Positions 36,740-44,612 of a DNA stretch of 51,995 bases are shown piece after piece. Under the pieces are notes generated by a model. The model was not told the origin of the DNA, did no database searches, and worked only from the letters and a program-made list of their open reading frames with translations. Source of the DNA: an uncultured Thermomicrobiales bacterium (GTDB taxonomy: Bacteria; Chloroflexota; Chloroflexia; Thermomicrobiales; UBA6265). The number at the start of each line of letters is the position of its first letter. Within the stretch, counting starts at the first letter, position 1. Position numbers and translations under genes: made by a program. The stretch covers positions 1 through 51,995 of the forward strand of contig CADCWL010000241.1 of assembly GCA_902806405.1 (NCBI GenBank), in the 5' to 3' direction.

Positions 36740-36894
36740 GGCGGGGGATCCGGCGGACGGTCGGTTGCGGCGCGGCAGCCGCCGGTGCTACGCTCACCCC
36801 ACAGGAGCGGACGACAACGCGCGGCTGGCGCGCCACGACGGTTCCGGGGAGCGGCGAACCGGCCGCGTCCTCGGAGATTTCGGCTTGTGTTCGT

Positions 36895-36938
36895 GGATCG
36901 GTCGACCGATCCCTCTTGGTAACATCCGTACGGTACGG
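36895..36938. promoter_or_regulatory. Two strong palindromes upstream of the small gene at 36974
   Basis: A perfect 18-bp palindrome (GGATCGGTC and its complement, 36895-36912) is followed 13 nt later by CCGTAC-G-GTACGG (36926-36938). A TAACAT -10-like hexamer lies at 36920-36925 between them, so the first palindrome would cover the -35 position and the second the transcription start. This is a plausible repressor-controlled promoter. Confidence 0.5.
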
Positions 36939-36973
36939 GCCGTGCCCGTCCGCACCGTCGACGAGGCCCGGTT

Positions 36974-37306
36974 ATGGGACACCAAAGCCCGCCGACGAAG
37001 GGGTCGGATCGTGGTTCCGACCCGGACGCCGGGCCGCCGGAGGGCGGTCGGGCCGAATGGGGCCCGGTCCCCTTCGCCTGGCAGCACGGGAGCCGACTCC
37101 TCCTCCTCGAAGCCGGCCCGCGGGGTTGGCTGATGGCGGAGCTACGGTTCGATCCCGCCGCCTGCTACTACGTGGAGGTGCGCCGGGCACGGTATCGGTG
37201 GGCGCGCGAGGCGGCCGGCGCATTGCTAAGCAGGGCACTGGCGGCGGGGGATGCGGCGGCCGACCGGACCGCTCAGGATCTCCAGAGGTGGCTCGCGGCC
37301 CGCTGA
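36974..37306 (+). CDS. Small hypothetical protein (110 aa)
   Basis: I do not recognise the family. After a polar, probably disordered leader (about 1-28), residues 29-110 look like a real small domain. EWGPVPFAWQHGSRLLLLE and GWLMAELRFDPAACYYVEV suggest beta-strands, followed by an amphipathic Arg/Ala-rich helical half (RYRWAREAAGALLSRALAAG). Composition differs from the neighbouring shadow frames. The ATG at 36974 has no clear ribosome site. The upstream palindromes make a regulated single gene likely. It could be cytoplasmic, and nothing indicates export. Confidence 0.6.
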   Translation: MGHQSPPTKGSDRGSDPDAGPPEGGRAEWGPVPFAWQHGSRLLLLEAGPRGWLMAELRFDPAACYYVEVRRARYRWAREAAGALLSRALAAGDAAADRTAQDLQRWLAAR

Positions 37307-37853
37307 CGTTCCGCGCGTCGTTCACACCGATCGCACTTATCCGGGATGACGCCCTGGTTCAACTTTCCCCCCCAGGCGGAGGTGATCGAGGCTCGTGGGT
37401 ACCCCCTGACGGGCACCTCGAATCGTGCGTGGCGCTCGACGCCGACGCCGCCGGTCGGCTCCCCCAGCGAACGACCGCGAACCGGCGTCCAGCCGCACCG
37501 AGACGCGGCTGTTCGGCGGTGGACTCGGGGGATTCCACCCATCACCGCACGGGCTAGGGATCGAACGCGACGATCGATCCCCCGTCCGGTCGTGTGCGAT
37601 GGCAGAAGGAGTACCTGAGCTTCTCCTGCGCTCCCGCGGCGGCGGCGGTGCCCGCCGAACTATGCCGGGATTGGGGGCGGGCCTGACCGACGGGTGCCCC
37701 CACGGAGGGCAGGGTAGTCCCCGCCGGGAACGTGCCATACCGCCCCTCGTGCTGCATCGCGGCGCCGCAACGCGGTGGATTTGCCGGCGACTCATGGAAT
37801 GGGCGGGAGTGACGCGCCCAGACACCGGTACGCTGTCGCCCAACCGTGGGCCG
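37307..37853. other. Intergenic region without a supportable gene
   Basis: About 550 bases between the small plus-strand gene and the 3' end of the exported-protein gene on the minus strand. All open frames are Arg/Pro/Gly-rich with no ribosome site or recognisable domain. I see no hairpin with a T-run and no known RNA class. Confidence 0.5.
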
Positions 37854-39056
37854 TTATTGATAGGTCACGAAGTCCGGCGAGGGCTCTAGGGCGAGGATCT
37901 CCGCGGCGGTCATCATTGGCTTGTCCTGCTTGTAGAAGAGCTTGATCCCGGCGAACTCGATCGGCTCGTCCCGCACGAGGATGTTGTAGACGTCCGTCTT
38001 CAGCTCGGGAGCGCCGTAGCCGTCGGCGTCGAGGACAAGTTGGACGCCGGGGACCGGGCCGAGTTCGTCCTTGCCCACGATCATGTCCTCTCGGAACTGG
38101 TGGAGGATGATCACCTTAGGGGGAAGGCCGAGCTCGTTTGATAGCGCCGCCATCGTCTCTTGGGCGTAGGTGATGCTCTCGGCCCGGAGCTCGCCGATGT
38201 ATTCGCCGGGGATCTCTCCCTCGGCGATGGCGAACTCGGGATCGAGCGCGAGATGCACATGCGGGCGCTCCAGGAGAAAGCGCACCTTCTCGATCTCGGA
38301 GGCTACCGTTCCCCGCCCGATCTGGAGGTCGAGAAAGAGGAGGAGATCGTTCGCCTCGGCGAAGTCGGCGTACTCGGTGAGCGTCTCCTTGTCGGTATCG
38401 AGGATAAACGTGCCGTCGTCCCCGGGCACCGGCTGGGCGACGGTGGCGATCACCTCGAATGCGGGGAGCACGGGTCGGCTCGGATCGGCGGCTTCGTAGT
38501 TGGCCGCCTCGGCCAGCAGCCGATCCCGCAGCTCTTCCATCTCGTACTCGCCGAGGATGCCCATGTTCTCGTCGTGCGGGTGTCCGTAGTACGTCAAGAT
38601 CCGGTACGTGGGCAGGAGGGCGCCGTCGGCCGCCGGCTCCACCGGGGCCACGCGTGGGGCGTTGAAGGCCACGGCCGGGGCGGGGACGGGCGGTACGGTC
38701 CCGATTACTCCGCCTGTCACCGCCGTCGGCGAGCGCGGGTCCACGGCGACGGCCGCTTCCCGCGCCGCCAGCGTCGCCGTTGGCACGGAGGCGACGGCTC
38801 GGTCCGAGCGGACCTTTGCCGCGATCGTCGCCGGTGCCGCAAGCCGCCCCGGCTCCGTGCCACCGGCAAGAAGCACCGCGACCCCGGTCAGCAGCAGGAC
38901 GAGCCCGGCACCGAGACGGCGTTCGCTCGGAATCCAGGCCGGGAGCAGGGTGGCCCAGCGCCGGGGTGCCTCCCTTGCCGGAGTGCGGGTCCAGTCACTC
39001 GAGAACGGGGCAGGGCCGTCGCGATGGGCCCGACGTGGGGCCGCGCGAAACGGCAT
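37854..39056 (-). CDS. Conserved exported protein of unknown function, probably barrel-like
   Basis: A protein of about 400 aa with one membrane segment (about 50-68; GAGLVLLLTGVAVLLAG), an Ala/Val/Pro-rich linker (about 70-140) and a well-ordered domain (about 145-400). That domain has ILTYYGHPHDENMGILGEY, LLLFLDLQIGRG, HVHLALDPEFAI, KVIILHQFREDMI and VQLVLDADGYG. The alternating strand-loop pattern with acidic and His residues at strand ends resembles a TIM-barrel hydrolase, and I recall similar proteins of unknown function in Gram-positive bacteria. The start is uncertain: ATG 39056 is used, and an in-frame ATG at 39182 exists. The frame remains open far upstream as a shadow of the binding-protein gene. 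Confidence 0.75.
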   Translation of the reverse strand: MPFRAAPRRAHRDGPAPFSSDWTRTPAREAPRRWATLLPAWIPSERRLGAGLVLLLTGVAVLLAGGTEPGRLAAPATIAAKVRSDRAVASVPTATLAAREAAVAVDPRSPTAVTGGVIGTVPPVPAPAVAFNAPRVAPVEPAADGALLPTYRILTYYGHPHDENMGILGEYEMEELRDRLLAEAANYEAADPSRPVLPAFEVIATVAQPVPGDDGTFILDTDKETLTEYADFAEANDLLLFLDLQIGRGTVASEIEKVRFLLERPHVHLALDPEFAIAEGEIPGEYIGELRAESITYAQETMAALSNELGLPPKVIILHQFREDMIVGKDELGPVPGVQLVLDADGYGAPELKTDVYNILVRDEPIEFAGIKLFYKQDKPMMTAAEILALEPSPDFVTYQ

Positions 39057-39420
39057 CACGACGACCAGCGGCGGGACTGCGCCGACGAGACGATCGTATC
39101 GAGGCCGCTCGGAGCCGGTCCCGACGGTCCGTCGACGCCGACGATCGGGAGGGAGGCGGGGAAGGAAAAGGTGAGCACGCATACTCCGCGGGATGGTCCG
39201 CGTTGCGGAACGGACCGGACGGACGGCTGCTTGGCTGCGACCGGCGCCATCCCGGCTGGCCCCAACCGTGACCCCTTTTTCGCGGGGGATCTTCCGGTCG
39301 GCGAACTGCAAGGGGCAGCGCCTGATGCAAAGATGCCAGATTGGCCACGCGGAGGCAACCGCGTGACGGATCCTCCCGGTCGGGATCGCGCCGGACAGCA
39401 CGGCGGTTCGGGAACGGGCG
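39057..39420. other. Gap between the riboswitch-controlled gene and the exported-protein gene
   Basis: No gene supported. The downstream gene could start as early as 39182 within this gap. No terminator with a T-run was found. Confidence 0.45.
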
Positions 39421-40488
39421 CTATGGTCCCGCCACCGGGGTCGTGGCACCGGTCGGGAGCAAGCTCGTGGTGAAGGCCGCGTCGATGTCGAGATCCCTTG
39501 GCAGGAGTTCACCCGCGACCATCCATGCAGCGTAGTCCGCCCACCGCTCGCGCCGCTGGGTGCCGAAGGCTGGAACGCCGTCGGTCCAAACCGGGGCGAC
39601 CAAGGCGAGACCCGCCGTTTCCACGTCGCGGTCGAGCGTCGGGTCGGCCGCGGCCAGGGCGTCGAGGGCTGCTTCCGGCTCCGCCGCCGCCTCCGCGTAG
39701 CCGCGTTGGGCGGCCCGCAGGAAGGCGCGAACGATCTCCGGCTCGCCGGCAACGGTCTCCTCGGCAGTCGCCACGACCAACTCGTAGTACGGCGGAACGC
39801 CCCACGCCTCAACCCGGAGAAGGTCGACCGGAAAGCCTTGCCTTTCGGCAAGGATCGTCTCGTGGGTCCAGTAGGCGCCCATGACCGCGTCGACCCGACC
39901 CGAGACCAGGGCCGGCACCAGATCGTACCCGACGTCGACCAACTCCACATCGTCGAGGCTCGCGCCGTCGGTCTCCAGCATCGTCGCCAGAAACGCTTCC
40001 TGGCTCGGGATGCCGGGGTAGCCGATCGTCCCGCCGACGAGGTCGCCGGGCCTCGCGTAGCCCCGTTCGCGCAGCGACATGAGCCCCAGCAGCGGACGCT
40101 GGGCGACCGCCGCGACGGAGACGACCGGCACCTCCGCGGCGCGGGCCAGGAGAAGGTCGGTCTGATAGGAGATGCCGAACGTGTCCCGTCCGGCCGCGAC
40201 CGTCTGCAGGACGACCGTCGGATCGGCCGGCGTGTAGAGCTCCACCGCCAACCCTTCGGCGGCGAAGTAGCCTCGCTCCCGGGCCAGGAACAGCCCGGCG
40301 TGGTTCGCGTTCGGGTACCAATCGAGGGCAACCGTCACGGCAACCGGGGCCTGCGCCGCCGACCCCTTGACGCTGCGGACGGCGCGCGCGACGACAGGGA
40401 GGGCGGCCATCAGGGCGAGGGGCCGCAGGAAGCGCCGGCGTGGGATGCGCGGAAGACTCGTCTCGGTGGACGTGGTGAACGGGCGCAA
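39421..40488 (-). CDS. TPP-regulated NMT1/THI5-like substrate-binding protein (thiamine-precursor uptake, ThiY-like)
   Basis: A secreted receptor (355 aa) of the NMT1/THI5 family, which in bacterial ABC systems binds thiamine pyrimidine precursors such as formylaminopyrimidine. The signal peptide includes a twin-Arg-like RRRFLRPLAL (about 17-45). The mature protein opens with VALDWYPNANHAGLFLA, the family's pyrimidine-site signature, followed by typical SYQTDLLLARA and GTIGYPGIPSQEAFL. TTG at 40488 has GGAGGAG 4-5 nt upstream. A TPP riboswitch and a promoter precede it, which supports the thiamine role. No permease or ATPase partner lies next to it, so it must use components encoded elsewhere. 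Confidence 0.92.
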   Translation of the reverse strand: MRPFTTSTETSLPRIPRRRFLRPLALMAALPVVARAVRSVKGSAAQAPVAVTVALDWYPNANHAGLFLARERGYFAAEGLAVELYTPADPTVVLQTVAAGRDTFGISYQTDLLLARAAEVPVVSVAAVAQRPLLGLMSLRERGYARPGDLVGGTIGYPGIPSQEAFLATMLETDGASLDDVELVDVGYDLVPALVSGRVDAVMGAYWTHETILAERQGFPVDLLRVEAWGVPPYYELVVATAEETVAGEPEIVRAFLRAAQRGYAEAAAEPEAALDALAAADPTLDRDVETAGLALVAPVWTDGVPAFGTQRRERWADYAAWMVAGELLPRDLDIDAAFTTSLLPTGATTPVAGP

Positions 40489-40584
40489 CTTGCTCCTCCG
40501 GATCCGCGCTCCCCGGCCGACGGGGGCCGCGGAAGGCGCAGGGCGCCGGGGGTGCTAGGAGGGCAAGGCGTGGGAGGGCGTGAT

Positions 40585-40692
40585 CATCCCTGCGCGGGCA
40601 TTACCCCGATCAGGTTCGACGGTCGGCGGCGGGGCCGTCCGCGGCGCGGACGATCGGGCCACCCTCTCAGCCCGGCTCCCCGAGCTCCCGTT
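40585..40692 (-). promoter_or_regulatory. TPP riboswitch (THI element)
   Basis: On the minus strand the conserved cores occur in order: CGGGGAGCC then GGGCTGAGAGGGT (pyrimidine-sensing arm, about 40683-40661), and GAACCTGATC, GGGGTAATGCC and GCAGGGA (pyrophosphate-sensing arm, about 40619-40587). A GC-rich variable P3 hairpin lies between them. It is in the 5' UTR of the binding protein at 39421. In the 100 nt after it, CCCTCCT (about 40561-40553) could pair with the gene's GGAGGAG, which suggests control of translation. That pairing is inference. Confidence 0.93.
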
Positions 40693-40718
40693 GCGGCGCT
40701 GTTCGTTTGTCGGCGCGC

Positions 40719-40747
40719 AGCGTACGCCGGTGGGGATGGTGCGTCAA
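40719..40747 (-). promoter_or_regulatory. Promoter of the TPP-riboswitch transcript
   Basis: Minus strand TTGACG (40747-40742), 17-nt spacer, TACGCT (40724-40719). Transcription would start about 20 nt before the riboswitch core, as expected. The -35 abuts the terminator hairpin of the upstream gene. Confidence 0.6.
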
Positions 40748-40769
40748 GCCGTGCCGAGGATGGCACGGC
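40748..40769 (-). terminator. Hairpin terminating the 206-aa membrane protein gene
   Basis: A perfect 8-bp stem (GCCGTGCC with GGCACGGC, 6-nt loop) lies 48 nt after the stop at 40817. It is followed on the minus strand by TTGACG, which is also the next promoter's -35. It separates two transcription units. Confidence 0.5.
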
Positions 40770-40816
40770 GACGGGTTGAGGTGCCGCCCCAGCGAGACCA
40801 GGTTCGCGGCGACCGG

Positions 40817-41437
40817 TCACGCTCCGAGCGGGCCGCCCGGCTGGCGCATCGTGGCCGGCCGGGTCGCGCCGAACCGGGCCAGAGCGGTGCGAAGGGGGGT
40901 CGACGCAGCTTCCGCCCGGAGTGAGCGCGCCGCCGAGGACACCGGCGCCCATCGTCGCCACGCGAGGAGACCGAGCGCGACCACCAACGCGATCGCGGCA
41001 AGCGGGCCGGCGGTATCGAGTCGGTCCCGCCAAGTGCCGTCTGCGGGAGCGGCCTGCAACTGCAGAACGCGGCCCGTCTGGCCGTCGATCGTCATCCGCA
41101 CGAGATCCCCGGCCCGGAGATCGTCGATCGCCGCGGCGCCCCCGTCCCGAACCAGAAGCGCCCGGTCGTCGAGCGGGAACGAGACGGGGGCCGTCGCGCC
41201 GTCCTCGTGGACACCGAGCAGGCCGTCGCGGGAGGCGACGATCGTGCCTCTGACGTCGACCGGGAGGACCGGGACCGCCGCCTGGGCAGGGGCCGGCGCA
41301 CGCGTCGCACCGGACGCCACGGCACCGCCGTCGGTGGCCCGCGCCGCGTGGACGACCTGGAACGAGACGGCGACGAGCGTCAGAAGCGTGGCGACGAGCC
41401 AGCGCCGGAACTCGAAGGTGGAAAAGAGAGAGACCAT
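40817..41437 (-). CDS. Membrane-anchored protein with small beta domain, unknown function
   Basis: A 206-aa protein with an N-terminal helix (about 12-30; WLVATLLTLVAVSFQVV), then an exported segment of about 105 residues carrying an OB-like or SH3-like beta pattern (VRGTIVASRDGLLGVHE, ALLVRDGGAAAIDDLRAGDLVRM). A second helix (about 145-165; AAIALVVALGLLAWR) leads to a basic C-terminal tail. It looks like a two-helix membrane protein displaying a small domain outside. Family unrecognised. ATG at 41437 has GGGAGG about 10 nt upstream; the frame is open to 41656 without support. A promoter candidate lies about 190 nt upstream. Confidence 0.7.
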   Translation of the reverse strand: MVSLFSTFEFRRWLVATLLTLVAVSFQVVHAARATDGGAVASGATRAPAPAQAAVPVLPVDVRGTIVASRDGLLGVHEDGATAPVSFPLDDRALLVRDGGAAAIDDLRAGDLVRMTIDGQTGRVLQLQAAPADGTWRDRLDTAGPLAAIALVVALGLLAWRRWAPVSSAARSLRAEAASTPLRTALARFGATRPATMRQPGGPLGA

Positions 41438-41627
41438 GCCGAACAACCTCCCGAGGCAACGATGCCGCGTGGTGCGTCGGCGGGGAGGCAGAGGCGGGAA
41501 CCTCGAACGCGGAGCAAATAAGCAACCAACGTGCCATGCGGTCACAGCGTCGCCCGGTGCTGTGTAGCCGGGATCCTCGTCGAAAGGTTTCGACGGCCCG
41601 TCCTGCGCGGCCGGTTGGACAAGAACA

Positions 41628-41656
41628 AATGTACTATTTTGTGACGGCTCTGTCAA
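41628..41656 (-). promoter_or_regulatory. Candidate promoter in an AT-rich island
   Basis: Minus strand TTGACA (41656-41651), 17-nt spacer, TACATT (41633-41628), within an unusually AT-rich stretch (about 41620-41690). It would drive the membrane-protein gene starting at 41437 with a leader of about 185 nt. The rest of 41438-41850 holds no supported gene. A promoter for the divergent amidohydrolase is expected here, but none is clear. Confidence 0.5.
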
Positions 41657-41850
41657 GGGGGCTGTCCCAATATAGCACGTACGTTCGCGGGAAGCGATCC
41701 GACGCGTACTTCTGTTCGGCTACCGGGGAGCATCGCCGCCGGCGGGCGCTCGCCGCTTGCCTTTCCGTCCGTCCGCTGCTTCCATATCCGGCAGCGGCAG
41801 AGCCGGCGACGGCAGCAAGGGGCATCAGATCACCGCAAAGGAGTGAGACC

Positions 41851-43284
41851 GTGGTACGGCGCCGGATCGACGCGGCCCATGTCATTGCCTACCAGGACGG
41901 CGGGCACCGCCACCTCCGGGAGGGGGTCGTGGTCACGGATGGGGACACCATCGTCCACGTCGGGACCGGGTTCTCTGGGGATGTCGACGAGACGATCGAC
42001 GCCAGCGGCAATGTGCTGACGCCCGGCTTCGTCAACACCCACGCCCACCTCTACGAGTCGCCGCTCGACAAAAGCTTCGTGGAGGACATGGGGCGCCGGC
42101 AGTTCTACCTCTCCGGCTTGTTCGAGTACCTACCGGCTCGCTCGGCCGCGATGGACGAGGCGGCGGCCCACGCTTGCCTCGCTTACTCGATGGCGGAGCT
42201 GCTTCGGACCGGGACGACGACGGCCTTGGAGATCGGCTCCCATGGCGAGGAGGCGGTGCGGCAGGCGGAGCGGTTCGGGTTGCGCCTCTACGTCGGCCAG
42301 GGCTACCGCTCCGGCCGCTGGTTCACCGACGACGGCCGGCGGGTCGCCTACGCCTGGGACGAGGAGGCCGGGGAGCGCGGACTGGACGCCGCGCTGCGAT
42401 TTATCGAAGCCTACGACGGGCGGCGCAACGGTCGCATCAAGGGCTTCCTCGCGCCATCCCAGGTCGACACCTGCACCGAGGCGCTCCTCCGTCGGTCCCG
42501 CGAGGCGGCGACGAGCCTCGGCGTCCCGCTTACCCTCCACGCCTCGCAATCGGTCAACGAGTTCCAGGAGATGGTCCGCCGTCACGGCCAGACGCCGATC
42601 GAATGGCTCGGAACGATCGGCTTTCTCGGCCCGGACGTGATCCTGGGCCACGCCATCGTCGTCGCCGGCGGATCCTGGGCTAACTTCCACGGCGACGATG
42701 TCGGGCTCCTTGCCGACACGGGCACCAGCGTCGCCCACGCCGTCTGGGTCTTTGCCCGCCGTGGGATCGCGATGGAGAGCTTTGGGCGTTACCGTGAGCG
42801 CGGCGTCAACATGTCCCTCGGCACCGACACCTCCCCGCAGAGCATGATTGAGGCGCTCCGCTGGACGGCCGTCGCGGGCAAGATCGTCGACCGCCGGACG
42901 GAGGTGGCGACCGCCGCCGACGTCTTCGAGGCGGCGACCCTCGGCGGCGCCAGGGCGCTCGGGCGGGACGACCTCGGCCGGATCGCCCCCGGTGCCAAGG
43001 CGGACCTCCTGATCTGGGAGGGGGAGAGCCTGTTCATGACGCCTCTCCGCGACCCCGTCCGCAACATCGTCTACTCGGCCCAGGCGGAGGATCTGGCCAC
43101 CGTCCTGATCGACGGCGAGGTGGTGATGCGGGACCGCGTCATCCCCGGGGTCGACGTCGCTGCCCTCGTTCGCGATGTTCAGGCGGCGGCCGGGCGGATG
43201 TGGCCGCGTCTCGGCGAGGGCGACTGGGCAGGGCGCGGCGTCGACGAATTGTCGCCGCAGAGCTTTCCGCCCTTCGTCGGCTAG
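41851..43284 (+). CDS. Amidohydrolase-family metal-dependent deaminase/chlorohydrolase-like enzyme
   Basis: A cytoplasmic TIM-barrel amidohydrolase (477 aa) of the group containing atrazine chlorohydrolase, guanine deaminase and related aryl/purine deaminases. Metal ligands are in the expected order: NTHAHLYES (HxH), LTLHAS, ILGHAI and the late LGTDTSPQ Asp. The N- and C-terminal strands form the usual composite beta domain, ending in a VLIDGEVVMRDR strand. The substrate is not determined by sequence. GTG at 41851 has AAAGGAG about 7 nt upstream. The frame is open to 41536, but the extra residues are not protein-like. It appears to be a single-gene unit. Confidence 0.9.
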   Translation: MVRRRIDAAHVIAYQDGGHRHLREGVVVTDGDTIVHVGTGFSGDVDETIDASGNVLTPGFVNTHAHLYESPLDKSFVEDMGRRQFYLSGLFEYLPARSAAMDEAAAHACLAYSMAELLRTGTTTALEIGSHGEEAVRQAERFGLRLYVGQGYRSGRWFTDDGRRVAYAWDEEAGERGLDAALRFIEAYDGRRNGRIKGFLAPSQVDTCTEALLRRSREAATSLGVPLTLHASQSVNEFQEMVRRHGQTPIEWLGTIGFLGPDVILGHAIVVAGGSWANFHGDDVGLLADTGTSVAHAVWVFARRGIAMESFGRYRERGVNMSLGTDTSPQSMIEALRWTAVAGKIVDRRTEVATAADVFEAATLGGARALGRDDLGRIAPGAKADLLIWEGESLFMTPLRDPVRNIVYSAQAEDLATVLIDGEVVMRDRVIPGVDVAALVRDVQAAAGRMWPRLGEGDWAGRGVDELSPQSFPPFVG

Positions 43285-43871
43285 GACTGCCGGTCGGGAA
43301 GGGGTGTCAGTGAAGATGCAGTTGCTGGTGGCGGGCGGCGGCACTCGCCGGCCCGCGCCCGCTCGAACGCTGCAACTCGGTCGGACCGCCGCGGAGTTCC
43401 GGGGCACGCCCGGTGACGCCGGCACGGCGGAACCGGCCGATGACCTGCCACGCTCCTCGGCCAGCCACGCCTGTCGATCACGGACGCGGTTCGGCTCCGG
43501 CTGATCTCGCTGCGCTCAGCCGGAAGGCGAGAACTGCGGGTGATCACGCCGATCTTTTCCGGACGGACCGTGTTGCTGGAGGAGCATCGTCTGGGAGACG
43601 ACGCCCTCCTGGTTGCCGTCGCCGGCGGCGCAACGGCAGTGGCAGGGCCGACAGCCTGTGATCACGGGCGGCACCTCGACGCCGGTCCGTGGCCGAGCAC
43701 CGGCAGGTGTTGATGACGGCAACGGCGCCGGCATTCAGGTAGTGTGGGACATCGGCGGCCGCAAGTCGCCGGCGCACAGAGGTTGCCCTCCGATAGGGAG
43801 AACGACGATATCGGTTACCGCGCTCACAGCCCCAGGAGATGCGGCGGGGGGACGGCGTCTCTGCGCCCCCC
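43285..43871. other. Gap of 590 bases without a supportable gene
   Basis: Short open frames occur on both strands, but none has a start with a ribosome site or a family signature. A plus-strand frame near 43480-43640 reads RLRLISLRSAGRRELRV and a minus-strand frame near 43720-43775 reads VPHYLNAGAVAVINT. Both look protein-like over only 15-40 residues and could be decayed fragments. At its right edge (43846-43871) an imperfect GC hairpin ends at the Nudix stop codon. Confidence 0.35.
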
Positions 43872-44465
43872 TTACCTCGACGACCCCCGGAGCAGCAGCA
43901 GCAGCCCGATTAAAGTCTTCGCCTCCCGAATCTGGTCCGATCCGGGCGCGAGCAGGAGGGGGATCTCGGCGAGGGGCACGGGAACGACGGAGATCAGCTC
44001 GTCCGGCGACGGCCCGTTGCCCGCGGGCCGGCAGTCGTCGGCTCGGAACAGCGTCAGCCGCTCGTCGGTATAGCCGGGGCTGGTGTAGTAGGAGACAAGC
44101 TCGACGAGCCGGCCGGCGGCGTAGCCGGTCTCCTCGATGAGCTCGCGGCGCGCGGTCTCGATCGGGGCCTCGTCCGGGTCGATGGTCCCGGCCGGCAGAC
44201 CGAGCAGCGCGCGCCCGATCGCGTGGTGGTGCTGGCGAATCAGTAGCACCCGATCATCAATCGTGATCGGCACGATCGCGACGGCCCCGGGGTGCTCTAC
44301 CACCTCCCGCACCGTCTCCCGGCCCGACGGCAGCCGGACGGCGTCGACGCGGACCCGGACACGCTTGCCGTCGAAGCCGCGGCTGCTGCCGAGCAGCGCC
44401 TCCCGACCCGTCGCGTCCGCTTCCGCGATCGGTTTGCCCAAGGACGGGCTCAGAGGGTCCTTCAC
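43872..44465 (-). CDS. Nudix hydrolase, ADP-ribose pyrophosphatase-like
   Basis: A cytoplasmic hydrolase of nucleoside diphosphate derivatives (197 aa). The Nudix box fits GX5EX7REUXEEXGU exactly (from Gly of AGTIDPDEA through RELIEETGY). The preceding strands VRLPSGRETVREVVEHPGAVAI and the SYYTSPGYTDE loop are typical of ADP-ribose/ADP-sugar pyrophosphatases. GTG at 44465 is the first available start but lacks a ribosome site, and the first ~25 residues are unlike the family, so the real start may be later at a non-ATG codon. It lies just downstream of tRNA-Cys on the same strand. Confidence 0.9.
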   Translation of the reverse strand: MKDPLSPSLGKPIAEADATGREALLGSSRGFDGKRVRVRVDAVRLPSGRETVREVVEHPGAVAIVPITIDDRVLLIRQHHHAIGRALLGLPAGTIDPDEAPIETARRELIEETGYAAGRLVELVSYYTSPGYTDERLTLFRADDCRPAGNGPSPDELISVVPVPLAEIPLLLAPGSDQIREAKTLIGLLLLLRGSSR

Positions 44466-44488
44466 CTGGGGGCGGGGGAGAAAGCGAT

Positions 44489-44507
44489 GGCACCCGCGAT
44501 GGGTGCC
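44489..44507 (-). terminator. Terminator of tRNA-Cys
   Basis: A perfect 7-bp stem (GGCACCC with GGGTGCC, 5-nt loop) begins 3 nt beyond the tRNA 3' end. It is followed on the minus strand by ATCGCTTTCTCC, a short T-rich run. Confidence 0.65.
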
Positions 44508-44510
44508 GGA

Positions 44511-44584
44511 TGGAGGCGCCAGACGGATTCGAACCGTCGATCAGGGTTTTGCAAACCCGTGCCTTACCGCTTGGCTATGGCGCC
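44511..44584 (-). tRNA. tRNA-Cys (anticodon GCA)
   Basis: Folded on the minus strand: acceptor GGCGCCA pairs with TGGCGCC, the D-arm contains AGCCAAGCGGTAAGGC, and the anticodon loop is TTGCAAA (anticodon GCA). The T-arm is GACGG-TTCGAAT-CCGTC, the discriminator is U73 as cysteinyl-tRNA synthetase requires, and the CCA end is encoded. The outermost anticodon-stem pair (27-43) is a C-T mismatch. TAGAAT at 44623-44618 is a good -10 about 27 nt upstream of the mature 5' end. There is no clear -35. Confidence 0.97.
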
Positions 44585-44612
44585 ACTTGGCTTGAACGAA
44601 ACGTCCCCGCGA

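Noticed and set aside
39057-40331. N-terminal part of the 825-codon frame running upstream of the exported-protein gene
   Set aside because: Ser/Arg/Pro-rich shadow of the thiamine-precursor receptor gene. Only the part from about 39056 onward looks like protein.
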